The translations under genes were made by a program, and so were the position numbers. 64,000 nucleotides of DNA from an uncultured Lachnospiraceae bacterium (lineage in GTDB: Bacteria; Bacillota; Clostridia; Lachnospirales; Lachnospiraceae). This document shows positions 35,336 to 44,934 of the stretch, piece by piece. Where the stretch lies: contig CAJKGK010000008.1 in NCBI GenBank assembly GCA_905199445.1, forward strand, positions 36,107-100,106. The letters run 5' to 3'. Within the stretch, counting starts at the first letter, position 1, and every line of letters starts with the position of its first letter. A model generated the notes under the pieces. That model worked only from the letters and a program-made list of their open reading frames with translations. It was not told the origin of the DNA and searched no databases.

Positions 35336-36301
35336 TTAATTATATATTTTTTTTAATTTTTTCATCACATTTAAGAGTTTTTCTGCCGAATCTGTCAATC
35401 GTTTCATCTCCAGGGGATTAAGGGGTGTGTCAATAATGTGTTTTACGCCCTCCCTGCCAATAATGGATGGCAGCCCAAGACAGATATCATGCAGTCCATA
35501 ATGACCGTCCACCTTGCTTGACACTGTCAAAACGGCATTTTCATCCCTAATCAGAGCCTGAGCAATTCGGAGTATGGCTCTTGAAATAGCAAAAAACGTA
35601 GCACCCTTACGCTCAATAATCGCATACGCACTGTTTTTAACATCTTCGTAAATCTGCTCCATAAAGGCATGGTTAATACACTGTCCGCAGGTTTCACAAA
35701 ATTCATCCAAATCCACACCAGAAATATTGGCACTGGAAAATACAGCCACCTCACTGTCACCGTGTTCACCAATAATCAGTGCATGCACATTCCGGCTGTC
35801 CACGCCTAAATGCTCTCCCAGAAGATACTTAAACCGCCCGGTATCCAGCACCGTACCACTTCCGATCACCCGCCCGGGTTCAAAGCCTGAAATTTCCAGC
35901 GTTACCTGAGTGAGGATATCCACAGGATTGGACACAATCAGCAAAATGCAATCCTTATTATAGTTTACAATCTCAGGGATAATCTGACAAAAAATCCTTG
36001 TATTTTTCTCTGCCAGATCAATTCTAGTCTCACCGGGCATTTGATTGGCTCCTGCTGTCACAATCACCAGGTAGGCGTCTGCCAGGTCCTTATAATCTCC
36101 GGCATAAATATTCACCGGCTTTACAAACGGCACGCCATGCCCAATATCCATAGCCTCCCCTTCAGCTTTTTTATGATTAATATCAATTAACACCATTTCA
36201 TTAAAAAGTCCGCTGCCAAGTAATGTATGGGCTGCCGTTGCTCCAACTGCACCGCATCCGATGATCCCGCATTTCTGCAGATTCAGGTTATTTAAATCCA
36301 T
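35336..36301 (-). CDS. ldh: L-lactate dehydrogenase
   Basis: A 321-residue NAD-dependent dehydrogenase. The Rossmann motif IIGCGAVGA is near residues 12-20. The substrate-specificity loop reads AGANQMPGETR; Gln at that place favours pyruvate/lactate, while malate dehydrogenases have Arg. The proton-relay His is in IGEHGDSEV. It reoxidises NADH by reducing pyruvate at the end of glycolysis. Start ATG 36299-36301 follows AAAGGAAG. A further 43 codons are open upstream but cross a strong dyad (36380-36404) and lack family similarity. Monocistronic. Confidence 0.9.
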   Translation of the reverse strand: MDLNNLNLQKCGIIGCGAVGATAAHTLLGSGLFNEMVLIDINHKKAEGEAMDIGHGVPFVKPVNIYAGDYKDLADAYLVIVTAGANQMPGETRIDLAEKNTRIFCQIIPEIVNYNKDCILLIVSNPVDILTQVTLEISGFEPGRVIGSGTVLDTGRFKYLLGEHLGVDSRNVHALIIGEHGDSEVAVFSSANISGVDLDEFCETCGQCINHAFMEQIYEDVKNSAYAIIERKGATFFAISRAILRIAQALIRDENAVLTVSSKVDGHYGLHDICLGLPSIIGREGVKHIIDTPLNPLEMKRLTDSAEKLLNVMKKLKKIYN

Positions 36302-36379
36302 AAAATCTTCCTTTCCCGAATTTCCGGTCTGTTCATTGATACTTCCCTCAGATACAGGGAAGCCTGCAGACATAAGTAT

Positions 36380-36404
36380 CTGCATATTTTGCAAAAATAT
36401 GCAG
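36380..36404. promoter_or_regulatory. 11-bp dyad in the ldh/symporter divergent region
   Basis: CTGCATATTTT (36380-36390) and AAAATATGCAG (36394-36404) form a perfect inverted repeat around GCA. It lies about 80 bases upstream of the ldh start and about 110 bases upstream of the divergent symporter. It does not match the Rex consensus TTGTGA-N6-TCACAA. Candidate operator for an unknown regulator. Confidence 0.5.
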
Positions 36405-36512
36405 GTCATCGATACAAACAATCCCATCATTCACCGATTTTATATTTATATTTTAAATTTTCTATGATAATATATTCATAAATCTTGAAACAATCGTTAA
36501 AGGAGTTTTATT

Positions 36513-37880
36513 ATGAAAAGAGAAAAGTTCTCATCCCGGCTTGGCTTTATTCTGATCAGCGCAGGCTGTGCCATTGGTCTGGGCAATGTATGGCGTTTTC
36601 CTTATATTGTGGGCCAGTATGGCGGAGCCGCATTTGTTTTGATCTATCTTTTTTTCCTGTTGGTCTTAGGCCTGCCTATTATGACCATGGAATTTGCCGT
36701 GGGTCGGGCCAGTCAGGCAAGTGCCGCCCTTTCCTTTGACCGTCTGGAACCCAAAGGCAGCAAATGGCATTTTTACAAGTGGGGCGCCATGGCCGGAAAT
36801 TATTTACTCATGATGTTTTACACAACCATCGGCGGATGGATGCTGCTTTATTGCATCAAAATGGCCTCCGGCCAGTTTTCCGGCCAAACACCGGAACAGG
36901 TTAAATCCGCATTTTCGTCCATGCAGGGACAGCCGGTTCAGATGATTGTCGCTATGGTTGCAGTTGTTATTGTATGTTTTGCCATCTGTGGCATTGGTCT
37001 GCAAAACGGAGTGGAAAAAATCACCAAGCTTATGATGATTCTCCTCCTTGCCCTGATGGTTGTGCTGGCCATTCGCTCCGTCACCCTGGAAAACGGAGGT
37101 TCAGGCCTGCTGTTTTACTTGAAGCCGGATTTCGGAAAACTTGTGGAAAACGGACTGGGAGAGGCTGTCTTTGCTGCCATGGGCCAGGCTTTCTTCACCC
37201 TAAGCCTGGGGATCGGTGCCATCGCTGTCTTTGGAAGCTATATTAAAAAAGACCGTTCTCTGACCGGAGAATCTATATGGGTGACCATCCTTGATACAAG
37301 TGTGGCTTTTATTGCCGGACTGATTATTTTTCCGGCTTGCTTTGCCTTTGGAATCGATGCAGACAGCGGACCTTCCCTGATTTTTGTCACCCTGCCCAAT
37401 GTTTTTAATGCCATGAACAACGGGCGGCTTTGGGGAACAATGTTTTTTATATTTATGTTGTTTGCCGCTGCATCTACCATTATTGCGGTTTTCGAAAACA
37501 TTATATCCTTTGCCATGGATTTAACTGGCTGCAGCCGAAAAAAAGCTGTCATTGTCAATCTTTTTGTGATTATTATTTTATCACTGCCCTGTGTCCTGGG
37601 CTTTAATGTGCTTTCTGGAATTGAGCCTCTGGGCACCGGATCTACCATCCTGGACTTTGAGGATTTCCTTGTCAGCAACAACCTGCTTCCTCTGGGAAGT
37701 CTTGTTTATCTGCTTTTTTGTACAAGCCGATACGGCTGGGGCTGGAAAAACTTTTGTGCAGAGGCAGACAGCGGACAGGGGCTTAAATTTCCCAAATGGG
37801 CCAGACTCTATGTATCTTATATTCTGCCCCTGATCGTTCTGTTTATTTTTATACAGGGTTATGTATCTAAATTTATGTAA
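36513..37880 (+). CDS. sodium-dependent transporter, NSS/SNF family
   Basis: A 455-residue membrane protein of the neurotransmitter:sodium symporter family (LeuT fold), with about 11 helices. The N-terminal signature SAGCAIGLGNVWRFPYIVGQ lies in TM1 (about 16-35), with GGAAF following, and helix 6-8 motifs AFFTLSLGIGAIAVFGSY. Bacterial members import amino acids such as tryptophan, leucine or tyrosine with sodium; the substrate here is unknown. Start ATG 36513 after AAAGGAG. Followed by a bidirectional terminator. Confidence 0.92.
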   Translation: MKREKFSSRLGFILISAGCAIGLGNVWRFPYIVGQYGGAAFVLIYLFFLLVLGLPIMTMEFAVGRASQASAALSFDRLEPKGSKWHFYKWGAMAGNYLLMMFYTTIGGWMLLYCIKMASGQFSGQTPEQVKSAFSSMQGQPVQMIVAMVAVVIVCFAICGIGLQNGVEKITKLMMILLLALMVVLAIRSVTLENGGSGLLFYLKPDFGKLVENGLGEAVFAAMGQAFFTLSLGIGAIAVFGSYIKKDRSLTGESIWVTILDTSVAFIAGLIIFPACFAFGIDADSGPSLIFVTLPNVFNAMNNGRLWGTMFFIFMLFAAASTIIAVFENIISFAMDLTGCSRKKAVIVNLFVIIILSLPCVLGFNVLSGIEPLGTGSTILDFEDFLVSNNLLPLGSLVYLLFCTSRYGWGWKNFCAEADSGQGLKFPKWARLYVSYILPLIVLFIFIQGYVSKFM

Positions 37881-37906
37881 AACCATCTTTATAGGAAAAT
37901 AAAAAG

Positions 37907-37944
37907 CGGGGCCCGGTCAACGCTGTGACCAGGTCCCATTTTTT
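37907..37944. terminator. bidirectional terminator, symporter/solute-binding protein
   Basis: Stem GGGCCCGGTCA (about 37909-37919) with TGACCAGGTCCC (about 37926-37937), one bulge, followed by TTTTTT on the plus strand and TTTTT on the minus strand. It serves the two convergent genes whose stops are at 37880 and 37943. Confidence 0.85.
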
Positions 37945-39325
37945 AATCTTCAAACTTCAGATACTGTTTTCCTTCTTCAATAAAGGCTTCCGGCGACAGA
38001 GCTCCCGCATACAGCTTTTTTGTAATATTCTGCCATGTATCGGCATTATCCTTTCCCAAAACCGCATACCAGAAACTGGTCAGATGTTTTTGTTCATCCA
38101 CCATTTTTCTAAACTGTACAACCGGTTCCGGAAGGGGATTCGGAAGTTTTAAATCCACATCTGTACGATAATTCAAATAGCCGTACTGACTTACATTCAT
38201 CGCATTAACCCTTCTGGAAAATTCAAGACAAATTTGGGCTGCCGCATCTGCATTCTCTGTTTTTCTGTTAATACATAATCCCGGCGTCATGTCATGATTG
38301 GCATTCATTAAATATTTTTCATAATCCGGGTATAAACCGTCGCTGCAATCCGGAAACTGAATCAGGTCAATGGCAGATTCCCCCATGTGATCCATCAGAT
38401 AATACACAATAGTAGACTGGTGAGGCATAAGCACAGCTTCATTGTTTACAAAATTTTCCACAGACTCTACCTCCCCAGTCTGCATATAGTCTTCCGGAAA
38501 AGCTTGATGCGCATTAAGCTCACGAATTTTTTCAGCTGCCTGAATAAATATGGGATCATCAAAGGTCAGGCTTCCATCGATCAGTCCATCCAGGGCATAG
38601 GGATTCATCCGGTTCACAATCATTGTATATAAAAGCTCTCCCAGCCAGCTGTCCTTATTTCCCAGATTTATGGCCGCATAAGACGTTTTGTGGATTTTAT
38701 TATATATATTGACTTGATCGACAAGTTCAATCAGTGCCTCCCACGTTTTTGGAATTTCAAGGTCCATCTCCTTCATCAGCGCCCGGTTGCAGTAGGTTAC
38801 CCCATAGGCTTCCACAAGGCACGGAATAATGTAGGTATTTCCGTCATCGTAGCTTTTTAGATATCCCGGAGCATAATCGATACCCGCATCATGAATATAG
38901 TCCTGAACCGGCAGACAGGCATTGGCATCAAACAAAAACTCCGGAAAACTTCCGCCCCAAACAGCAAAAATATCCGGAAGTTCATCACAGGCCAGCGCAA
39001 TTCTCAGCTTATCTTTCAGTTCTGCTGTGGCAAAGGTTTTGACATCCAGCGCATAGCCTAACGGCTCCCCCAAGGATTCCCATAAATCCAGATAATGGGT
39101 TCCTGGCGTATTATAGTCAAAAAATATCCATATTTCCAATGTCTTTGACGGTTCCTGTCCCTGAGTCTGCCCGGTGTATGCCGGCCCTGTACAGGCCGTC
39201 AGACAAAGACCGGCAAGACAAACACTGCAGACACAAAGCATTGACACAATGCTTTGCTTAAGATTAAGCGCCTTACCCGTTTTTTGTTTAAACAATCTCA
39301 TGATTGTCAATAATCTTATGTTCAT
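37943..39325 (-). CDS. extracellular solute-binding lipoprotein, family 1
   Basis: About 460 residues. The N-terminal lipoprotein signal ends with LCLTAC, the Cys being lipidated. The mature part is a type-I sugar-binding fold (FDYNTPGTHYLDLWESLGEPLGY, DELPDIFAVWGG, IPKTWEALIELVDQVN), typical of ABC importers for oligosaccharides. No permease or ATPase gene is in the window, so it is an orphan or works as sensor partner of the divergent YesM-like kinase. Start: ATG 39325 is used because the promoter -10 ends only a few bases before the longer frame's start at 39415; ATG 39301 is an alternative. No strong ribosome binding site (GGAAGG, 14 bases away). Confidence 0.85.
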   Translation of the reverse strand: MNIRLLTIMRLFKQKTGKALNLKQSIVSMLCVCSVCLAGLCLTACTGPAYTGQTQGQEPSKTLEIWIFFDYNTPGTHYLDLWESLGEPLGYALDVKTFATAELKDKLRIALACDELPDIFAVWGGSFPEFLFDANACLPVQDYIHDAGIDYAPGYLKSYDDGNTYIIPCLVEAYGVTYCNRALMKEMDLEIPKTWEALIELVDQVNIYNKIHKTSYAAINLGNKDSWLGELLYTMIVNRMNPYALDGLIDGSLTFDDPIFIQAAEKIRELNAHQAFPEDYMQTGEVESVENFVNNEAVLMPHQSTIVYYLMDHMGESAIDLIQFPDCSDGLYPDYEKYLMNANHDMTPGLCINRKTENADAAAQICLEFSRRVNAMNVSQYGYLNYRTDVDLKLPNPLPEPVVQFRKMVDEQKHLTSFWYAVLGKDNADTWQNITKKLYAGALSPEAFIEEGKQYLKFED

Positions 39326-39417
39326 GAATTTCCATACATCCTTCCTGTCACAGCCAGGCCACAGGTCAAAATATCTATCCTTTAGGCGAACATCCATCCC
39401 ACATGGCTGCTCCAATT

Positions 39418-39446
39418 ATTATACCGCCCATCATTCCGCAAATCAA
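39418..39446 (-). promoter_or_regulatory. promoter of the solute-binding lipoprotein gene
   Basis: Minus strand -35 TTGATT (39441-39446), spacer 17, -10 TATAAT (39418-39423). It gives a leader of about 85-90 bases. Confidence 0.7.
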
Positions 39447-39490
39447 TGAACTTCATTTTTTTGATCCATTTTTACTTTCCATTCATCCGT

Positions 39491-39518
39491 TTGCACGTCA
39501 GGATATTTGTGATAAAAT
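39491..39518 (+). promoter_or_regulatory. promoter of the YesM-like kinase gene
   Basis: -35 TTGCAC (39491-39496), spacer 16, -10 TAAAAT (39513-39518) with a TGA extension directly before it. ATG 39556 follows at about 30 bases, after CCGGAGG. Confidence 0.5.
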
Positions 39519-39555
39519 AGAAGACACATTGGATAAGTATAAACCGGAGGCCGCA

Positions 39556-41457
39556 ATGAAACAGCATATTTTTAACTTAGCCCGCCATCTGGAAAATCAC
39601 ATGACCTTCCAGACCCGTCTGCTGGCGGCGTTTTTTTTCGTCGCCACACCGGTTCTGATCATTATTTCCATCGGGCTGTACCTTTTTCTCAACAGCAGTG
39701 CCCAGGAGAACACGCTGAAAACTATGACACAAACGCTGGAACGCACTCAGGCTCAAATTGAAAACATTATCAAAGACACTGAAAATCTTTCCAGGAATAT
39801 AATTTATGACGCTGATGTTCAAAAACTTCTCAACGAAGCCGCAGGGGGAGAATCCTACCCGGAAACAGAGGCTGTCAAATATTTTATTAACAGCTTTATT
39901 GTCAACAGAGATTATATCGAAAGCGTTGTCATCACCGGGCTGGAGGATACCCTGTTTTCCACAGAAAAAGCCTATACAGATGTAAGTACAATGTCCAACA
40001 TCCGCCAAAAATGGTGGTATCCTCAGCTGGAACAATCCACAGCCCCCTATCATTGGTATCCCAGCGCCAAAAGTACACAAAACGACCTCACCGTCAACCA
40101 ATCCCTGATGCTTACCCGAATGATTCGAAGTACTGCCGACTATCGGACCCCCACCGGCCGAATGATGATCTATCTGAAAGAAGACTATGTCAATTATATC
40201 TGGGACAGCATTTCGTGGGGACAGACTTTAGATGCCTGGCTCATGGATGAGCAAGGCTGCCTTCTCCTTAAAAATAACCACGCCCAATGCACAGTCCCGG
40301 AAAATATATCCGCCTGCACGGCCGCCGATCCGGACAGCAGCACAATCATTAAAATCAACGGCCAGCGCCATGTCGTAGGATGGAAAACATTAAATGATAA
40401 TAACTGGAAACTTGTTCTTTCTGTTCCCCTGAGTGAAGTCAATGAAAACCGCACCATTATCTTTGTCCAGGTATGGGCTATGATTTTACTGCTCATTATT
40501 ATTGTGACCCTTGTTTCCCTTACCATATCCCGAATGCTTTCCCGGCCAATCCGGCAAATTTCCCGTATTATGGATAATTACCATAATCACACCGATACCG
40601 CAGCTTCCGACCTTTCTGCATCCGGCATCCCGACCGAAGACAGCCTTTGTGAGCGAAGGGATGAAATCGGTATCATTTATCAATCTTATCGGCAAATGGT
40701 CAACCGTGTTGATACGCTGATCAGGGAAATCTACCTTAAGGATCTGGAGAAAAAGGACGCCGAACTGGCATTAATGCAGTCCCAGATCAACCCACATTTT
40801 CTGTACAATACTCTGGATTCCATTAACTGGATGGCCATGGCCAACGGCCAGGATGAAATCAGTGAAATGGTCACAGCGCTCTCAGACACATTCCGGCTTA
40901 GCCTAAAGCGTACCAACAGCGCCTACATCCCTGTATCCCAGGAAATCGAGTACCTCAGCAGTTATCTGACACTGCAAAAATATCGTTTCGGAGGACAGCT
41001 TTCTTACAGCTTTCACATCCAGGATGAAGTGAACGAACTTTATCTGCTCAGATTTCTTCTGCAGCCTGTCGTGGAAAACAGTATTAAACACGGCATCCGG
41101 CAACTGGATAACGGCGGCACGATAGATATTACCATGAGTATAAGGAATCGATCCAACACAGTTCAAATGACTGACAACACAGAATCCAAAGCCGAATATC
41201 TTGAAATTCATATGATTAACGATGGCTGTCAGATCGATTTGGGAAAGATGAAACAGCTGCTGGAATTTGATGCGGCAACCCAAACCTTTCTATCCTTTGA
41301 TCAGGGCAGCTATGGACTGCAAAATATTAATCGAAGAATCAAAATTGTTCACGGCCCGGATTATGGTCTAAAGTTTTCAATCACAAAAAACCAGCGAACG
41401 GATTGCTGCATTATGCTTCCCGTCATACGCACAGACACCGGACTGCTCCAAAGCTAA
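39556..41457 (+). CDS. YesM-like sensor histidine kinase
   Basis: A 633-residue kinase of the HPK7/YesM group. N-terminal membrane helix (about 22-45), an extracellular dCache-like sensor (about 50-300), a second helix (about 310-332), HAMP (about 333-385), and the phospho-acceptor motif QSQINPHFLYNTLDSINWM at about 415. A HATPase domain follows with VVENSIKHGI. Such kinases pair with AraC-type regulators and sense carbohydrates, often through a solute-binding protein; one is divergent here. Start ATG 39556 follows CCGGAGG; the frame is open to 39403, but that part overlaps the promoters. The likely partner at 43151 is separated by an oppositely oriented transporter gene. Confidence 0.9.
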   Translation: MKQHIFNLARHLENHMTFQTRLLAAFFFVATPVLIIISIGLYLFLNSSAQENTLKTMTQTLERTQAQIENIIKDTENLSRNIIYDADVQKLLNEAAGGESYPETEAVKYFINSFIVNRDYIESVVITGLEDTLFSTEKAYTDVSTMSNIRQKWWYPQLEQSTAPYHWYPSAKSTQNDLTVNQSLMLTRMIRSTADYRTPTGRMMIYLKEDYVNYIWDSISWGQTLDAWLMDEQGCLLLKNNHAQCTVPENISACTAADPDSSTIIKINGQRHVVGWKTLNDNNWKLVLSVPLSEVNENRTIIFVQVWAMILLLIIIVTLVSLTISRMLSRPIRQISRIMDNYHNHTDTAASDLSASGIPTEDSLCERRDEIGIIYQSYRQMVNRVDTLIREIYLKDLEKKDAELALMQSQINPHFLYNTLDSINWMAMANGQDEISEMVTALSDTFRLSLKRTNSAYIPVSQEIEYLSSYLTLQKYRFGGQLSYSFHIQDEVNELYLLRFLLQPVVENSIKHGIRQLDNGGTIDITMSIRNRSNTVQMTDNTESKAEYLEIHMINDGCQIDLGKMKQLLEFDAATQTFLSFDQGSYGLQNINRRIKIVHGPDYGLKFSITKNQRTDCCIMLPVIRTDTGLLQS

Positions 41458-41472
41458 AAGGTGCTATAAACC

Positions 41473-41532
41473 AAAAATAATCGAGCAAGGGTATTGTTCA
41501 TTCAACAAAATGATCCTTACTCGATTATTTTT
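41473..41532. terminator. bidirectional terminator, kinase/MFS
   Basis: AAAATAATCGAGcAAGG pairs with CCTTaCTCGATTATTTT across a 25-base loop, with A- and T-runs on both sides. It lies between the convergent stops at 41457 and 41563. Confidence 0.75.
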
Positions 41533-41562
41533 ATAGATTTAATCGTTTACAGCTTCAGCATT

Positions 41563-42843
41563 TTATTTTTTATGCGCTGCCTGCCAGTCTTTGTTAAATC
41601 GATGTTCATTGACACACAGTACAAGAAGAATATTCACAGCCGCCACGCCTGCAAATACCATATAGGCATATCTTAAATTTCCTGTCAGATTTAAAACAAT
41701 ACCATTGACCGCAAAGCACAGAGAAGTCACAAATCCCTGAATCGGGAAAATCACACTGTTTACCTTATCAAATCCATGTCTTCCGAAAATAGATGCAGGC
41801 AGAGATGTGGTAAAGTTTGCGGAGCCGCCGATGGCCATACCGATCATAAAAATAGATACATAAATTCCCACTTTGGTTTCGCTGACATTGGCCAAAAGCG
41901 CCAGAATATACCAGATTCCAAAAAGAATCATTGTTTTTTTTGTACCGATTCTATCATCAAGAATCCCGATAAGCCAGGATCCAACAACACCGATACACGC
42001 CAGAAGGGTCATAATAGACACAGCCTGTACCTGGGAAAAGCCCAGAGACATATTTCTGACAACCAGCTGACTCATAACGCCCACAGAGCAAATCTGAAAA
42101 AATCCGGTAGTGATGGCTGCCAGCCATAGCTCCTTTGTTTTCAACAGTTTTCCTGTTGTCCAGCCGCCATCCTCTTCAACCTTAGCCACATAATATTCAG
42201 TCTTATAAACTTCATCAGAAACATTATCCGGATTAAGCCCCCGCTCCTGCGGTGTGTTGCGGATAAAGATCAACCCCAAAATCCCAAGAATAATTGAAGC
42301 GATCGCAGGAATCATAACCCCTTTCTGTACGCCAAAACTGCCCACAAGCCATGTAATCAGAGGCACATAAAATGCAGAAGCCAGATTATGTCCCATCGTT
42401 GTATAGCCCATCACCACACCTTTTTTCTTTGGAAACCACTGGGCCACCAGGGTACCGCCGGCAATATAGCCGGCCGACATAATTCCGCCGACAACAAAAC
42501 ACATCGCGATCGTATAAACTGCAAGGTTCGGGGCATTTCCAATACAAATATAACCAACACCCGACACTATTGTAAAAATACCCGATGTCTTTCTGGCTCC
42601 GATTTTCCTGTTAATCTGACCGATAATAATAAAAAACAAAACACCCACAATGCCTGCAATGGAATTCATATTAAGTACTGTCCCCGGCTGAACCCCCAGC
42701 CTTTCTGCCACTGCCGGTGCCGTAATGTTGGAACCGTCATTGACAAAGCCCACATAAAACCAGAACATAGCCATACAATAAAAAATTGTCCCCCATCCGG
42801 CTTTTCCAAAATTAACTACCGAATTTTTGTTTCCGTCCTTCAT
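41563..42843 (-). CDS. major facilitator superfamily transporter
   Basis: A 426-residue protein with about 12 membrane helices and MFS loop motifs (GQINRKIGARKTSG in loop 2-3, GILDDRIGTKKT in loop 8-9). The shape and length are those of oxalate:formate antiporter-like/monocarboxylate-type carriers, though this is a loose similarity. The substrate is unknown. Start ATG 42843 after AGGGAGG. It lies inside a carbohydrate-sensing region between the YesM-like and YesN-like genes, so it may carry a sugar acid or glycoside product (inference). Confidence 0.85.
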   Translation of the reverse strand: MKDGNKNSVVNFGKAGWGTIFYCMAMFWFYVGFVNDGSNITAPAVAERLGVQPGTVLNMNSIAGIVGVLFFIIIGQINRKIGARKTSGIFTIVSGVGYICIGNAPNLAVYTIAMCFVVGGIMSAGYIAGGTLVAQWFPKKKGVVMGYTTMGHNLASAFYVPLITWLVGSFGVQKGVMIPAIASIILGILGLIFIRNTPQERGLNPDNVSDEVYKTEYYVAKVEEDGGWTTGKLLKTKELWLAAITTGFFQICSVGVMSQLVVRNMSLGFSQVQAVSIMTLLACIGVVGSWLIGILDDRIGTKKTMILFGIWYILALLANVSETKVGIYVSIFMIGMAIGGSANFTTSLPASIFGRHGFDKVNSVIFPIQGFVTSLCFAVNGIVLNLTGNLRYAYMVFAGVAAVNILLVLCVNEHRFNKDWQAAHKK

Positions 42844-43150
42844 GATTTTCCTCCCTTAATTTTTATCCCCTCAGTATGCCGGGGCAATATCCATATTGGC
42901 CAGCCTCACTGACACTGTGAAAATATTATCACTTTCAATCCAGGACGGATATTCTACAAATTTATCAAATCATTAAAAATATTCTTTATATTCTTCCTGT
43001 TTTGCCAGATGACATTTAATATTTTATGATTTCATTTAAAATCTTCCAAAACTATAGGCTAAAATCCTGTTTCATAATCCTATGGAAAAATTCTGTTGAA
43101 AAGTCCATAGTGTTTATTTAAAATAGGATTATTAAGGAGGCGCCAAAACC
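42844..43150. other. divergent regulatory region, MFS/YesN-like regulator
   Basis: A 307-base stretch without a gene. It holds the promoter at 43096-43124, the dyad CAATATccATATTG near 42884, and repeated CTATGG/CCATAG half-dyads around 43078-43110 that could be regulator sites. A convincing promoter for the MFS gene was not found. Confidence 0.5.
43096..43124 (+). promoter_or_regulatory. promoter of the YesN-like regulator
   Basis: -35 TTGAAA (43096-43101), spacer 17, -10 TAAAAT (43119-43124); AAGGAGG and GTG 43151 follow. Confidence 0.65.
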
Positions 43151-44743
43151 GTGTACAATCTGATTTTAGTCGATGATGAACCCGTAGTTCTCAGAGGAAT
43201 ACAAGCCGTATTCCATCTGGAGAATTTTGGGTTTCATCTTGTTAAAACATATACAAACCCACTGACCGCATTAAAAGAGCTGAGCGAAACAGTCCCTGAT
43301 CTGATCATCACCGATGTCAAAATGCCTCAGATTGACGGTCTGGAATTTTCGGCCCAGGCCAAAAAAATATTACCAGACGTTCAAATCGTGATTCTGTCCG
43401 GCCATGATAATTTTTCATATGCTCAGGCCGCCATGCGTCTTGGAGCCAGTGATTATCTTTTAAAGCCCATTAAAAAAAAGGACTTTGAAAAAATGCTTGA
43501 AAATGCCTGCTCACGGCTCAATGCCCGCAGCAGCCAGCTGGCACAAAACCGTCAGCTGGAAGAAACAACCCGTTTAAACTATTCCATATTAAGAAACCGA
43601 TTTTTTGAACGATTGCTCAAAAGCGGCAGTCTGGCTGACCCGGAAATCCGAATGCTCTACGAACAACTGGGCTTTGTTTTCGAACACGCCTCTTTTGTTC
43701 TTCTGAAATTTGTTATATGGGAAATGGATGTTCCAAAGGACTATATGTCCCAGTTGGAAAGCATTATCGGAGAACTGCTCCAGCTTCTTGATCAAACGGC
43801 TTCCGTTGAAGAATTTTATACAGACGAATATTTATATCTTTTTGTATATGATTTTAAAAATGTAATTTTTTCCGAAGACGAGCTATGTCAAAAAATAAAA
43901 ACCTATGTGGCGAACAAAGATCGTCAGGGAATCCGACTGCTTTACGGCATCAGCGATATATATAAGGGTATTTCCAATATTCTCAAGGCAGTCACCGAAT
44001 GCGACGAAAATATTCTGACCAACGGGCGCAGCCATTCCGGCAATAAAACCGCTCTGGACAGCCTTTATCGCGAACATTCTGACCTGCACATTCCCAACAC
44101 CGATATTGAATCCTTGTTTACAGCAATTTCAACCCACGACCTGCCCCGCATCTGCGATACACTAACCGCAATCTATCACACCCCGGCAGTTTCTCTGTAC
44201 AGAGATTTCGGACTGAGCATCACCCTGCTGATTCTTATTAAAATGTGCCATATGCAAAACCGATATTTACAATCTTTACCGAATCAAAGCCCTTTTATCA
44301 CACAGGAAATGATCAGTATCAGCTACCTTTCCGCACATTTTGGCAGCACGGCTGCAATGCAGTCCTTTATTCATGAACATGCCCTGAGCCTTTCAGACCT
44401 TGTTCAAAATCAGGAGATGAGCGCCCCATCCAAAATCATCCTGTCCGCTATTCAGTATATTGACGCCCACTATATGGAAAACATCAACCTGTCCGATGTG
44501 GCCAGCCGGATTTTTATAAGCAAAAATTACCTGTGTGATCTTTTTAAAAAAGAAATGAATATTACCTTTATCGACTATGTCGCCAACCTGCGTATCGAAA
44601 AGGCCAAATACCTCCTCAGCCATACAGATATGAAAATGTACGAAATTTCCGAGGCTGTGGGCTATAATGACTATGCCTATTTTTCACAGATTTTTAAACG
44701 GCATACCGGAGCCACGCTCTCCAATTACAGAAAACAGCATTAA
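43151..44743 (+). CDS. YesN-like response regulator with AraC domain
   Basis: A 530-residue regulator. Receiver domain at 1-125 (VDDEPVV, phospho-acceptor Asp in LIITDVKMP at about 56, Lys in LLKPIKKKD at about 105), a long helical middle (about 135-420) and two AraC-type helix-turn-helix units at the C-terminus (NINLSDVASRIFISKNYLCDLFKKE, and KMYEISEAVGYNDYAYFSQIFK). The start is GTG 43151-43153, ten bases from AAGGAGG. The likely partner is the YesM-like kinase at 39556. Targets probably include the neighbouring transporter and glycosidase genes. Confidence 0.92.
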   Translation: MYNLILVDDEPVVLRGIQAVFHLENFGFHLVKTYTNPLTALKELSETVPDLIITDVKMPQIDGLEFSAQAKKILPDVQIVILSGHDNFSYAQAAMRLGASDYLLKPIKKKDFEKMLENACSRLNARSSQLAQNRQLEETTRLNYSILRNRFFERLLKSGSLADPEIRMLYEQLGFVFEHASFVLLKFVIWEMDVPKDYMSQLESIIGELLQLLDQTASVEEFYTDEYLYLFVYDFKNVIFSEDELCQKIKTYVANKDRQGIRLLYGISDIYKGISNILKAVTECDENILTNGRSHSGNKTALDSLYREHSDLHIPNTDIESLFTAISTHDLPRICDTLTAIYHTPAVSLYRDFGLSITLLILIKMCHMQNRYLQSLPNQSPFITQEMISISYLSAHFGSTAAMQSFIHEHALSLSDLVQNQEMSAPSKIILSAIQYIDAHYMENINLSDVASRIFISKNYLCDLFKKEMNITFIDYVANLRIEKAKYLLSHTDMKMYEISEAVGYNDYAYFSQIFKRHTGATLSNYRKQH

Positions 44744-44845
44744 ATACGACAATCCATAGCCCGGACACGTCAAATTTCCTGGCAAAGGGTCAAAAGTTCA
44801 AATAATAATTGCTGGTTCTATACTGGAGTATATTTTGACACAAAA

Positions 44846-44895
44846 ATACCTCCTAAGTAGATTTTGTTTATTTACCTTGTCTACTTAAGAGGTAT
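44846..44895. terminator. hairpin between the YesN-like and GH106-like genes
   Basis: ATACCTCcTAAGTAGA (44846-44861) pairs with TCTACTTAaGAGGTAT (44880-44895), one mismatch. The convergent stops are at 44743 and 44935. T-runs are short on both strands. Confidence 0.6.
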
Positions 44896-44934
44896 CATAT
44901 CAAACCGCCCCTCTTGTTATTTCATATTTTATTT

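Noticed and set aside
35336..36301. Malate dehydrogenase rather than lactate dehydrogenase
   Set aside because: The specificity loop has Gln (AGANQMPGETR) instead of Arg.
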